Positions 9,000 through 17,743 of a DNA stretch of 64,000 nt are shown piece after piece. The stretch is from positions 1 to 64,000 of the forward strand of contig JAGZMY010000003.1 in assembly GCA_018363915.1 (NCBI GenBank). Reading direction: 5' to 3'. A program made the position numbers and the translations under genes. This DNA is from Anaerococcus vaginalis (lineage in GTDB: Bacteria; Bacillota; Clostridia; Tissierellales; Peptoniphilaceae). The notes under the pieces are model-generated. The model did not search any database and was not told the origin of the DNA. It saw only the letters and a program-made list of their open reading frames with translations. How positions within the stretch are numbered: the first letter of the stretch is position 1; each line of letters opens with the position of its first letter.

Positions 9000-10505
9000 A
9001 TGAGAGCTTTAATATCTGTTACTGAAAAAAAGGATGTAGAAAAACTTGCTAGAGGATTGAGTGAATTAGGTGTGGAAATTGTATCTACTGGCGGTACATA
9101 TAAAAAAATTAAAGAAAGCGGAGTAGATGTAAAAGAAATTGAAGAGATAACAAATTTTCCAGAAATTTTGGACGGTAGGGTAAAAACTTTATCTCCTTAT
9201 GTTCATGGAGGAATTCTTTACAAAAGAGATAACGAAAATCACAAAAAAACTGTGGAAGAAAATAATATCAAAGACATTGATATAGTTGTTGTAAATTTAT
9301 ATAAGTTTGAAGAGTCCTTAAAGAGTAATGATATTGACAATATTATTGAAAATATTGACATAGGTGGACCTACTTTGATTAGATCTGCTGCCAAAAATCA
9401 CAAGGACTGCATAGTTTTGACTGATCCAAGTGATTATGATGAATTTTTGGAAAAATTAAAAAATAATCAAGTTGATTTAGAATATAGAAGATATTTGGCT
9501 ATGAAAGCTTATTCTCTTACAGCTTATTATGACAGTGTAATTTCTAGATTTTTCAAAGAATTAACCAAAAAAGAAAGTGAATATAAAACTTATGGTCTTA
9601 GAAAAATTGAGGATTTAAGATATGGAGAAAATCCAAGCCAAAAAGCAAGTCTTTATGAAGATACTTATGCAAAGGGACTTTTAAAAGATATAGAAATTTT
9701 ACACGGCAAGGCAATGAGCTTTAATAATTATAATGATTTAAATATTGCTTTGGAACTTGCCAAAGAACTTGGAGAAAATTCTTGCGTAGCTTTAAAACAT
9801 CAATCTCCTTGTGGAGCTGCTATTGGAGAAAATGCCTTTGATGCTTACAAAAAAGCATATGAAGCTGATTCTTTATCAATTTTTGGTGGAATTGTTGCCC
9901 TAAATGGAGTAGTTGATGAAAAAACTGCAAACATGATGAGTGAAATTTTCCTTGAAATTGTTGCAGCAAATGACTTTACAAAAGAGGCTTTGGAAATTTT
10001 ATCTAAAAAGAAAAATATCCGTCTAATAAAAGTCGACCTTTCAAAAGAATGTGTAAAAGAAGATGTTAAATATTTGGAAGGAAAAGTTTTGGTTCAAGAT
10101 ATGGATACAAAAGAAGATGATTTTGAAGTTGTAACTGAAGTAAAACCAGAAAAAAAAGATATTGACGATTTAAAATTTGCCATGACGGTTGTAAAATATA
10201 CAAAATCAAATGCAATTGTAATTGTTAAAGATGGAAAAACTTTGGGAGTTGGCTGTGGACAAACTTCAAGAATTTGGGCATTGGAATCAATCAAAAATAA
10301 CCACCCAGATGTAGACTTTACTGATTCAATTATGTCATCTGATGCCTTTTTCCCATTTGATGATTGTGTAGAATTTGCCCACAAAATTGGAGTAAAATCA
10401 ATAATCCAACCAGGTGGATCAATTAGAGATAAGGATTCAATTGAAAAATGTAATGAGTACAAAATGTCCATGGTATTTACCAACAACAGACACTTTAGAC
10501 ATTAA
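9000..10505 (+). CDS. purH: Bifunctional AICAR formyltransferase / IMP cyclohydrolase
   Basis: Catalyses the last two steps of IMP synthesis: formylation of AICAR with 10-formyl-THF, then ring closure. The 501-residue protein has the N-terminal MGS-like cyclohydrolase domain (residues 1-190, with STGGTYKKI and GRVKTL) and the C-terminal formyltransferase domain, with the catalytic Lys-His of ALKHQSPCG near residue 265. The length is slightly short but complete. The start follows GGGAGG. The gene opens a three-gene purine operon with purL (nine-base gap) and guaB. Regulation is probably through the leader and terminator just upstream. Confidence 0.97.
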   Translation: MRALISVTEKKDVEKLARGLSELGVEIVSTGGTYKKIKESGVDVKEIEEITNFPEILDGRVKTLSPYVHGGILYKRDNENHKKTVEENNIKDIDIVVVNLYKFEESLKSNDIDNIIENIDIGGPTLIRSAAKNHKDCIVLTDPSDYDEFLEKLKNNQVDLEYRRYLAMKAYSLTAYYDSVISRFFKELTKKESEYKTYGLRKIEDLRYGENPSQKASLYEDTYAKGLLKDIEILHGKAMSFNNYNDLNIALELAKELGENSCVALKHQSPCGAAIGENAFDAYKKAYEADSLSIFGGIVALNGVVDEKTANMMSEIFLEIVAANDFTKEALEILSKKKNIRLIKVDLSKECVKEDVKYLEGKVLVQDMDTKEDDFEVVTEVKPEKKDIDDLKFAMTVVKYTKSNAIVIVKDGKTLGVGCGQTSRIWALESIKNNHPDVDFTDSIMSSDAFFPFDDCVEFAHKIGVKSIIQPGGSIRDKDSIEKCNEYKMSMVFTNNRHFRH

Positions 10506-10514
10506 GGATATGAT

Positions 10515-13500
10515 ATGAAAAAGTCAGTTAAGAGAATTTATGTAAGAAAAAAAGATAGGTTCGATTACAAGTCCAAGGAAGTAAAAAAAGAAATTGAAAA
10601 TCTTTTAAAAATAAAATTAGAAAAATTAAATATTTACAACAGATACGACCTTGAAATAAGCGATGAAAATTTGGATAAGGCAATTAATAATGTCTTATCC
10701 GAAAGAAATCTTGATTATGTTTATGCAAAAGATGAGGCAAAAAAACTTGAGGATTCTTTTGAATCTGCCCTTGCAGTTGAATATCTTCCAGGTCAATTTG
10801 ACCAAAGAAGAAAGGGAGTTCTTGATACTCTAGATTTAATTTTGGATGAAAAAACAGATTGTAAAACTGCAACAGTCTATGAATTTTCAAAATTAAATGA
10901 AAATGACTTTAAAAAAATTGAAAATTATCTAGTAAATCCAGTTGATAGCCACAAAATTGATTTAAAAGAAATGCCAGAAAGCTTGGATACAAAAAGGGAA
11001 AAAAGTCTAGAAAATGAAGTTTATGATGGATTTATAGATTATTCTGATGTGGAAATTTCTAAATTTTTAAAGGCACACGACCTTGCTATGGACGAAAATG
11101 ATTTGAAAATGGTTAGGGATTATTTTAAAAAAGAAAATAGGAATCCAAACGAAACTGAGATAAAAATATTAGATACTTATTGGTCAGACCATTGTAGGCA
11201 CACAACTTTTAATACGAACCTTGAGATTGACATAAAGGCAAAAACCATTCTTGATGAGGCTATTAAAAATTCTTTTGAAAAATATTTAAAAATGAGAGAT
11301 GAGCTTGATATTAAAAAGCCAATGAATCTTATGAGTTTTGGTACAATTCTTTCAAAATATATGAGAAGTAAAAATGACTTTGATGATTTGGAAGTTTCAA
11401 GCGAAATTAATGCTTGCTCTGTTTATGTAAAAGTTAGGGTAGAAAAAGATGGCAAAGAAAATCTTGAAGATTATCTTTTGATGTTTAAAAATGAAACCCA
11501 CAACCATCCTACAGAAATTGAACCTTTTGGTGGGGCATCAACTTGTCTTGGTGGAGCAATTAGAGATCCACTTTCAGGAAGAAGCTATGTCTACCAAGCA
11601 ATGAGAATCACAGGGGCTGGAAATATTTTGGAAGATGTTGATAAGACTATGGAAGGAAAACTTGCCCAAAGAAAAATTTCAAAGCTTGCTGCCAAGGGAT
11701 ATTCTTCCTACGGAAATCAAATTGGTCTTGCCACAGGATTTGTAAAAGAAATTTTCCATGAAGGCTACAAGGCAAAAAGAATGGAATGTGGGGCAGTTAT
11801 AGCTGCAGCACCAAAAGAAAATGTAAAAAGACTTAGTCCAAAAAAAGATGATATAGTTTTATTAATTGGAGGAAGAACTGGAAGAGATGGAATTGGTGGA
11901 GCAACAGGTTCATCAAAATCTCACAAATTAACTTCAATAATTACAGAATCTGCCCAAGTTCAAAAAGGAAATGCTCCAGAAGAAAGAAAACTTCAAAGAC
12001 TATTTAGAAGAAGCGAAGTTTCAAAACTTATAAAAAAATGTAACGATTTTGGAGCTGGCGGAGTTTCAGTTGCAATTGGAGAACTTTATGATGGAATTGA
12101 TATAGACCTTTCCAAAGTCAAATTAAAATATGATGGTCTAAAACCATCAGAAATTGCAATTTCAGAATCCCAAGAAAGAATGGCAGTTTTAATTGACAAA
12201 AATGATAGGGAAGAATTTGAAAAATATTGTAGGGAAGAAAATGTAGAAACAGCCCTAGTTGGTGTGGTTACTGACACAAACAGGATGAGAATGTTCTATG
12301 AAGATAAAAAAATTGCAGATATTTCCTATGATTTTATAAATACAAATGGAGCTAATAGAAAGGCAAAAGTTCATTTTGTAAGCGAAGAAGTTCCAAAATA
12401 TTTGAAAGAAAAATCTTCTGATCCAAAATATTTTTACGAAAAAATAAAAGACTTAAATGTAATTAGCCAAAGAAATCTAATAGAAATTTTCGATTCAACT
12501 ATTGGACAAAATACAGTTCTTCAACCCCTTGGAGGAAAAAAACAAGTAAATCCATCTCAAGCCATGGTTGCAAAAATTCCAGTAAATGAAGGAAGATCTA
12601 AAACTGTTTCAATAATGTCCTACGGATTTGATCCATATTTATCTGAAAAAAGCCAATATTTGGGAGGATATTACGCAGTAATAGAATCAATTGCAAAACT
12701 TGTTTCTGTTGGAAGTGATTTGGAAAAAATAAGATTATCCTTCCAAGAATTTTATGAAAAAATGGACAATGAAAAATCTTGGTCTAAGCCATTAAAATCA
12801 CTTTTGGGAGCCTTTGAAGTAACAAACTTTTTCAAAATGCCTCCAATCGGTGGAAAAGATTCAATGAGTGGAAGCTTTGAAGATTTGGATGTTCCACCAA
12901 CTTTAATTTCTTTTGCAACGACAACTGAAGATATTGAAAATATAAAATCAAACGATTTGAAAGGCAAAGGAAAAATTGGTCTTGTTAGGGCAAAATATAA
13001 TTCCGATATGACTCTTGACCTTGATTATTATAAAAATTTATTGGAAAAATTAATAAAGGCAATGAGAGAGGGGAAAATTATTTCTACTATTGCCCTTGAT
13101 AATAAGGGAATTTTAGCAAATATTTACGAACAAGCACTAGGAAATTCTAATTTCACTCTAGATTTTGATAATTTATATAATCCAATGTTTGGATCTTTTG
13201 TGGTTGAATATGTAGAAGATTTAGACTTTGTTGAAAAAATTGGAGAATTTTCTGATGATTTAATTGTAAATGGAGAAAAATTAGATGGGCAAAAATTAGA
13301 AAAATCTTATTTGCATGAACTAGATCAAATTTTTGCTCCAAAAGAAGAAATTCCTTATGAAAAAATCGACCAAAATGATATGGAAGTTTCTTTAAAATCA
13401 AAAAAACCAGTTGATAAGGTCAAAGTTTCAATTCTTGCTGTAACTGGAACAAATTGCGAATGGGATACAAAAAAAGCCTTTGAAAAATACGGGGCAGAAG

Positions 13501-14183
13501 TTGAAATAAATTTATTTAGAAACTTAAATAAGAAAGCTATCGAAGAATCTATAGATAATCTTTCTAATTCAATAAGAAATTCACAAATTTTTGCCATTCC
13601 TGGTGGTTTTTCAATGGCAGATGAGCCAGATGGTTCTGGTAAATTTTTGGCAAATATTATAAGAAATAAAAAAATAAAAGATGCCATTGAATATATGCTT
13701 GATGAAAATGATGGATTAATAATTGGAATTTGTAATGGTTTCCAAACTTTGATAAAAACCGGACTTCTTCCTTATGGAAAAATTAAAGAAATCGAAGAAG
13801 ATGATCCATCATTAACTTACAACACAAATGACAGGCACATTTCAACAATCGTTGACACAAAAGTTTTAAACAATCAAAGTCCATGGACAAGTGGTCTTGA
13901 TTTGGAAAAAACTTACAAAATTCCAATTTCTCACGGCGAGGGAAGATTTATTGTAAATGAAGAAAAATACAAAGATTTATTAGAAAACGGTCAAATTTTT
14001 TCTGTATATGAAATAAATCCTAACGGATCTGATTATAATATTGAAGGAATTTTATCAAAAGATGGAAAAATTTTGGGAAGAATGGGCCATGTTGAAAGAC
14101 TGGATTCAGATTTATATAAAAATATTTACGATAAAAAAGAGCAAAAAATATTTGAAAATGCAATAAATTATTTTAAAAAATAG
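10515..14183 (+). CDS. purL: Phosphoribosylformylglycinamidine synthase, single-chain
   Basis: Converts FGAR, glutamine and ATP to FGAM in purine synthesis. At 1222 residues it is the large single-chain form, as in many Clostridia, and not the split PurS/PurL/PurQ form. Visible parts are an N-terminal PurS-like segment, the linker motif TYWSDHCRHTTF, the synthase domain with ETHNHPTEIEPFGGA near 325, a second repeat, and a C-terminal glutaminase domain carrying the nucleophile in IIGICNGFQTL and the HGEGRF motif. It lies nine bases after purH and eight before guaB, so it is translated from one message. Confidence 0.96.
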   Translation: MKKSVKRIYVRKKDRFDYKSKEVKKEIENLLKIKLEKLNIYNRYDLEISDENLDKAINNVLSERNLDYVYAKDEAKKLEDSFESALAVEYLPGQFDQRRKGVLDTLDLILDEKTDCKTATVYEFSKLNENDFKKIENYLVNPVDSHKIDLKEMPESLDTKREKSLENEVYDGFIDYSDVEISKFLKAHDLAMDENDLKMVRDYFKKENRNPNETEIKILDTYWSDHCRHTTFNTNLEIDIKAKTILDEAIKNSFEKYLKMRDELDIKKPMNLMSFGTILSKYMRSKNDFDDLEVSSEINACSVYVKVRVEKDGKENLEDYLLMFKNETHNHPTEIEPFGGASTCLGGAIRDPLSGRSYVYQAMRITGAGNILEDVDKTMEGKLAQRKISKLAAKGYSSYGNQIGLATGFVKEIFHEGYKAKRMECGAVIAAAPKENVKRLSPKKDDIVLLIGGRTGRDGIGGATGSSKSHKLTSIITESAQVQKGNAPEERKLQRLFRRSEVSKLIKKCNDFGAGGVSVAIGELYDGIDIDLSKVKLKYDGLKPSEIAISESQERMAVLIDKNDREEFEKYCREENVETALVGVVTDTNRMRMFYEDKKIADISYDFINTNGANRKAKVHFVSEEVPKYLKEKSSDPKYFYEKIKDLNVISQRNLIEIFDSTIGQNTVLQPLGGKKQVNPSQAMVAKIPVNEGRSKTVSIMSYGFDPYLSEKSQYLGGYYAVIESIAKLVSVGSDLEKIRLSFQEFYEKMDNEKSWSKPLKSLLGAFEVTNFFKMPPIGGKDSMSGSFEDLDVPPTLISFATTTEDIENIKSNDLKGKGKIGLVRAKYNSDMTLDLDYYKNLLEKLIKAMREGKIISTIALDNKGILANIYEQALGNSNFTLDFDNLYNPMFGSFVVEYVEDLDFVEKIGEFSDDLIVNGEKLDGQKLEKSYLHELDQIFAPKEEIPYEKIDQNDMEVSLKSKKPVDKVKVSILAVTGTNCEWDTKKAFEKYGAEVEINLFRNLNKKAIEESIDNLSNSIRNSQIFAIPGGFSMADEPDGSGKFLANIIRNKKIKDAIEYMLDENDGLIIGICNGFQTLIKTGLLPYGKIKEIEEDDPSLTYNTNDRHISTIVDTKVLNNQSPWTSGLDLEKTYKIPISHGEGRFIVNEEKYKDLLENGQIFSVYEINPNGSDYNIEGILSKDGKILGRMGHVERLDSDLYKNIYDKKEQKIFENAINYFKK

Positions 14184-14191
14184 GAGGCTTT

Positions 14192-15643
14192 ATGCAAATA
14201 ATAGGAGAAGGATTAACATTTGATGATTTATTGTTGGTTCCAGGACCATCAGAAGTTTTACCAAATGAAGTTTCATTACAAACAAATCTAACAAAAAAAA
14301 TTAAATTAAATATTCCTTTGATGTCAGCGTCAATGGATACTGTAACAGAATCAAAAATGGCAATTGCCATGGCAAGGCAAGGTGGAATTGGAATAATCCA
14401 CAAAAATATGTCAATAGAAGACCAAGCCAAAGAGGTTGATAGGGTAAAAAGAAGTGAACACGGCGTAATAACTGATCCATTTTATTTAAAACCTGAAAAT
14501 ATTTTAAAAGAAGCTTTAGAAATTATGGCAAATTATAAAATAAGTGGTGTTCCAATTGTTGATGATCAAATGATTTTAAAGGGAATTTTGACAAACAGAG
14601 ATGTGAGATTTCAAAATGATGAAAATGTAAAAATTGATGACATTATGACAAAAGATGGTCTTATTGTTGGTCAAGTTGGAATTTCTATGGAAGAAGCTGT
14701 TAAAAAAATGGAATCAGGAAAAGTTGAAAAGCTTCCAATAGTTGATGATGATTTTAAATTAAAAGGATTAATTACAATAAAAGATATAGAAAAATCAAGA
14801 CAATATCCAGATTCTGCAAGAGATGAGCATGACAGATTATTGGTAGGGGCTGCAGTAGGAATTACTCGCGATATGATGGATAGGATTGATGCCTTGGTTC
14901 GTGCAAAAGTTGACGTTGTAACAGTCGATACAGCTCATGGCCATTCAAAAGGAGTAATTACTGCAATTAAAAAAATCAAAGAAAAATATCCTAATCTTCA
15001 ATTAATAGCAGGAAATGTTGCAACAGGAGAGGCTACAAAAGATTTGATAAAAGCCGGAGTTGATGCTGTAAAAGTTGGTATAGGACCTGGATCAATTTGT
15101 ACAACAAGAGTTGTAACAGGAGTTGGAGTTCCACAAATTTCTGCAATAATTGATTGTGTAAAGGCTGCAAAAGATTCACAAATTCCAATTATAGCTGATG
15201 GTGGTATAAAATATTCTGGAGATATTACAAAAGCTCTTGCTTGTGGAGCAAGTGTAATAATGGCAGGATCATTATTTGCAGGAACAGAAGAATCACCAGG
15301 AGAAACAATTGTCTTTGAAGGAAAACAATACAAGGAATACAGGGGAATGGGATCACTTTCTGCAATGAAATCCGGATCAAGTGACAGATATTTCCAAAAT
15401 GATACCAAAAAATTTGTACCAGAAGGAGTTGAAGGAAGAGTTGCTTTAAAAGGATATGTTGGAGATGTAATTTATCAACTTCTTGGAGGACTTCGCTCAG
15501 GAATGGGATATGTTGGTGCAGGAAATTTAAAAGAATTAGAAGAAAAATCAAAATTTGTAAAAATCTCCCCAGCAACCCTTGTAGAAAACCATCCACACGA
15601 TATTCAAATAACAAGAGAATCTCCAAACTATACAAAAAAATAA
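14192..15643 (+). CDS. guaB: Inosine-5'-monophosphate dehydrogenase
   Basis: Oxidises IMP to XMP with NAD, the committed step to guanine nucleotides. The protein has 483 residues. The TIM-barrel start is TFDDLLLVP. Two CBS domains are inserted at about 90-205, with IVDDQMILKGILTNRD. The catalytic Cys lies in GPGSICTTR, and the flap region YRGMGSLSAM follows. All key residues are present. It starts eight bases after purL with AGGAGG. It is the last gene of the operon; the terminator has been split by a MITE-like element. Confidence 0.97.
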   Translation: MQIIGEGLTFDDLLLVPGPSEVLPNEVSLQTNLTKKIKLNIPLMSASMDTVTESKMAIAMARQGGIGIIHKNMSIEDQAKEVDRVKRSEHGVITDPFYLKPENILKEALEIMANYKISGVPIVDDQMILKGILTNRDVRFQNDENVKIDDIMTKDGLIVGQVGISMEEAVKKMESGKVEKLPIVDDDFKLKGLITIKDIEKSRQYPDSARDEHDRLLVGAAVGITRDMMDRIDALVRAKVDVVTVDTAHGHSKGVITAIKKIKEKYPNLQLIAGNVATGEATKDLIKAGVDAVKVGIGPGSICTTRVVTGVGVPQISAIIDCVKAAKDSQIPIIADGGIKYSGDITKALACGASVIMAGSLFAGTEESPGETIVFEGKQYKEYRGMGSLSAMKSGSSDRYFQNDTKKFVPEGVEGRVALKGYVGDVIYQLLGGLRSGMGYVGAGNLKELEEKSKFVKISPATLVENHPHDIQITRESPNYTKK

Positions 15644-15651
15644 TAAATAAA

Positions 15652-15671
15652 AGATTGGATTTATCCAATCT
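15652..15671 (+). repeat. Left copy of duplicated guaB terminator hairpin
   Basis: AGATTGGA-TTTA-TCCAATCT. The stem matches the hairpin at 15994-16014 exactly and only the loop differs. No T run follows, because a 322-bp element begins directly after the stem. Alone it would be a poor terminator. Confidence 0.8.
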
Positions 15672-15993
15672 CAGAGCGTAGACAAACCCTCAAGCACGAA
15701 TATCGGACTCCAAAAATTGTTGATTTCTAAATTCCAAAATTCTAAAAACGCAAACTCGCTAACGCGAGGATAGATAAATAGCTTAAAATTGTGCCAGTGG
15801 CACGATTTTAATATTTATCCCTCAGAATAAAACGAAGAGTTAAAATTTAATTGAATTTAATTTATTTAATAAATTATCATAGCTTTAAATTTTAGAGTGC
15901 GTTTTTTTGACGAATTTTAAAATTTGAAATCAAATCAATTTTTTCTGTATGATATTCTTAGCATGAGGATTTGTATACTTTATCAACAGTCTG
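15672..15993 (+). mobile_element. MITE-like palindromic element A (322 bp)
   Basis: Ends in CAGAGCGTAGACAAA and TTTATCAACAGTCTG, which are imperfect inverted repeats (11 of 15 positions). Inner segments also pair: about 15688-15760 matches the reverse complement of about 15897-15975, including CCTCA, GAATATC and AAAAACGC blocks. A GTGCCAGTGGCAC hairpin near 15791-15803 forms the apex. The whole element would fold into one long hairpin. It has no ORF. It shares termini but not interior with elements B and C. It sits exactly between two copies of the guaB terminator hairpin, so guaB transcripts read through it and stop at the right copy. Confidence 0.7.
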
Positions 15994-16019
15994 AGATTGG
16001 ATTTTGTCCAATCTTTTAT
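15994..16019 (+). terminator. Right copy of guaB terminator, with T run
   Basis: AGATTGGA-TTTTG-TCCAATCT followed by TTTTATTTT. This copy keeps the T-rich tract and is probably the working terminator of purH-purL-guaB. Confidence 0.8.
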
Positions 16020-16070
16020 TTTCTAAAAAATTAGGGTAAGAATATAAAAAGAAAAAAATTAGGGGGATAT

Positions 16071-16463
16071 ATGTCAGATCTTACAAAAATAATTATTGAT
16101 TATTATCAAGGAAAAAATTTATCAATAGAAGAAATTGCAGATGAATTGGATAAAGCGAAGATTGAAGTAATTGAAAATTTTTTGGACAACAAATTATATG
16201 TTAAAAAAAGAAATGGAAAAATTGAATTATTTGATATTGACAAGATATTAAGGTCAATAAAAAATGCAGCAAGAGATGGAAATATTGACCTTAATACATC
16301 AGATATATCAATTTTGAAAAATGATTTAATTAAAATGGTAGAAAAAAACCACAAGAGAATTATTCCTACAGCAAAAATAAAAGAATATGTAGAAAATATT
16401 TTAGAAAAAGATGGTTATAAAAAAGTACTGGAAAGCTATAAATCTTATATTAAAAGCAAATAA
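16071..16463 (+). CDS. Small stand-alone ATP-cone protein
   Basis: A 130-residue protein whose residues about 45-130 form an ATP-cone: YVKKRNGKIELFDIDKILRS, then helices ending in the KRIIPTAKIKEYVENIL stretch. ATP-cones normally sit at the N-terminus of ribonucleotide reductases or in the regulator NrdR, where they sense ATP and dATP. Here there is no reductase domain and no NrdR zinc ribbon; the first 40 residues are a helical segment (LSIEEIADELDKAKIEVIE) that may resemble a helix-turn-helix. The gene is monocistronic, starts after GGGGG, and is flanked on both sides by MITE-like elements. A nucleotide-sensing regulator is plausible but unproven. Confidence 0.7.
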   Translation: MSDLTKIIIDYYQGKNLSIEEIADELDKAKIEVIENFLDNKLYVKKRNGKIELFDIDKILRSIKNAARDGNIDLNTSDISILKNDLIKMVEKNHKRIIPTAKIKEYVENILEKDGYKKVLESYKSYIKSK

Positions 16464-16487
16464 AATGAGCCAATTTAGGCTCATTTT
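16462..16487 (+). repeat. Left copy of duplicated terminator hairpin (ATP-cone gene)
   Basis: AAAATGAGCC-AATTTA-GGCTCATTTT, starting on the stop codon of the ATP-cone gene. The stem is repeated at 16658-16681 with a different loop. Element B lies between the two. Confidence 0.8.
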
Positions 16488-16657
16488 AGAGCGTAGACAA
16501 AGTATGAATGTAGATAACATTTTATTTTAAAATAAAAATTAAGCTACGTACCATCTCGACTAAGTGAGTGAAACGAACGCATGGAGAGATCCTATGAGAT
16601 TTCTCCGCTCGTTACACTCGGTCGAAATGAGTAAATTTTTAGTTTGTCAACAATCTG
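16488..16657 (+). mobile_element. MITE-like palindromic element B (170 bp)
   Basis: Starts AGAGCGTAGACAAAGTATGA and ends AGTTTGTCAACAATCTG, inverted repeats of each other with mismatches. The centre is a long imperfect hairpin: GTGAGTGAAACGAACG (from 16564) pairs with CGCTCGTTACACTCG (from 16606) around GGAGAGATC/GATTTCTCC. It is nearly identical in sequence, in the opposite orientation, to element C at 45376-45546. It has no coding capacity. It lies between two copies of a terminator hairpin and separates the convergent ATP-cone and lrgB genes. Confidence 0.8.
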
Positions 16658-16687
16658 AAATGAGCCAATAAGGCTCATTTTATTTTT
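16658..16687. terminator. Right copy of terminator hairpin, bidirectional
   Basis: AAATGAGCC-AATAA-GGCTCATTT followed by TATTTTT. It ends the ATP-cone transcript read through element B and could also serve the convergent lrgB transcript. Confidence 0.75.
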
Positions 16688-16690
16688 CTA

Positions 16691-17383
16691 TTAAATTATT
16701 ATTTCAACTAATTTCATAGCAAGTGGCATTATTATTACTGCTGTTATTCCAGCAATAGCAATTGATAGTCCACTCATTGCTCCTTGAATTTCTCCCATAA
16801 GTCTTGCTTGACTTGTTCCAACTGCGTGGGATGATGTGCCTATGGCAACTCCTTGGGCAACTGGATCTTTTATTCTAAATATTTTCATTATAATAGGGGC
16901 AAAAACTGCTCCGCTTACTCCTCTAATTACAACGACAATTGCAGTAAGTCCAATTATTCCTTGGTATTCTCCGGAAAGTGAAATTGCTATTGCTGTTGTT
17001 ATTGATTGTGGAATTAAACTTGCAACTAAATTTTTGTCAATTTGGAATATTTTTGATAAAAATATGGCAAGTACAAATGAAAATATTGTTCCAAATCCAA
17101 CTCCAACAAGTATTGGCAAAATATTTTTCTTTAGTGTGTCAAGATTTGCATATAAATCTAAAACCATTGCAACTGTTGCAGGTCCTATAAAAAATGCTAT
17201 AAAATCTCCACCTTTTTTGTAATATTCGTAGTCGATTCCTGTGATGGATAAAAATCCTATAATCAAAAGTATAGCAATAAGAAGTGGATTTGCTATAGGA
17301 GTTTTTAATTTTTTATTTATCCATTTCCCAATTTCGTAGGCAGCAAAGGATAAAACTATGCCAAAATATTGATTATCAAGCAT
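16691..17383 (-). CDS. lrgB: LrgB-family membrane protein
   Basis: A 230-residue hydrophobic protein with several membrane segments and the LrgB pattern: IANPLLIAILL, GPATVAMVLDLY, and IGTSSHAVGTSQA near 180-193. The family was first described as antiholin-like. Relatives in Bacillus (PftB) and Streptococcus form a pyruvate transporter with their LrgA partner. The gene overlaps lrgA by eight bases and lies downstream of lctD in the same operon, so transport of pyruvate or lactate is the better guess here than murein hydrolase control. This is inference from context. Confidence 0.88.
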   Translation of the reverse strand: MLDNQYFGIVLSFAAYEIGKWINKKLKTPIANPLLIAILLIIGFLSITGIDYEYYKKGGDFIAFFIGPATVAMVLDLYANLDTLKKNILPILVGVGFGTIFSFVLAIFLSKIFQIDKNLVASLIPQSITTAIAISLSGEYQGIIGLTAIVVVIRGVSGAVFAPIIMKIFRIKDPVAQGVAIGTSSHAVGTSQARLMGEIQGAMSGLSIAIAGITAVIIMPLAMKLVEIII

Positions 17384-17732
17384 CTTTCCTCCTTTGTAAA
17401 AATTGTACTACAAGCCCTGTAAGAGCCATTGAAATTATTGTTCCAATTATAACTAAAATAATTATTTGGAAAATTTTTCCTTTAATGACATCGACATTAG
17501 CAAGTATTCCTACTCCTGCTGGTACAAAAAGAAAAGCTAAATTTTTTAAAATACCATCAGAAGTTTCTTTTATATCTTCACTTTTGAGTATGTTAAATTG
17601 TAGGGCTATAAAAAGATAAATCATTCCATAAACAGGTTCTGGTATTGGATAATTTATAATACTTCTTGTAATAGCTCCTAAAAATAAACAAACACAAAGG
17701 ATTACAAATTCTTTTAGGTAATTCATAATCAA
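17376..17732 (-). CDS. lrgA: LrgA/CidA-family membrane protein
   Basis: A 118-residue, four-segment membrane protein of the LrgA/CidA holin-like family, with IPEPVYGMIYLF and FLFVPAGVGILAN motifs. It is the small partner of LrgB. It begins 11 bases after the lctD stop and overlaps lrgB, so the three are co-transcribed. With lctD it suggests a lactate/pyruvate uptake or release unit. Confidence 0.88.
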   Translation of the reverse strand: MIMNYLKEFVILCVCLFLGAITRSIINYPIPEPVYGMIYLFIALQFNILKSEDIKETSDGILKNLAFLFVPAGVGILANVDVIKGKIFQIIILVIIGTIISMALTGLVVQFLQRRKDA

Positions 17733-17743
17733 ATCCTCTAAAT

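Noticed and set aside
15225..15668. A 147-codon ORF antisense to guaB
   Set aside because: Shadow frame; guaB is complete with all catalytic motifs on the other strand.
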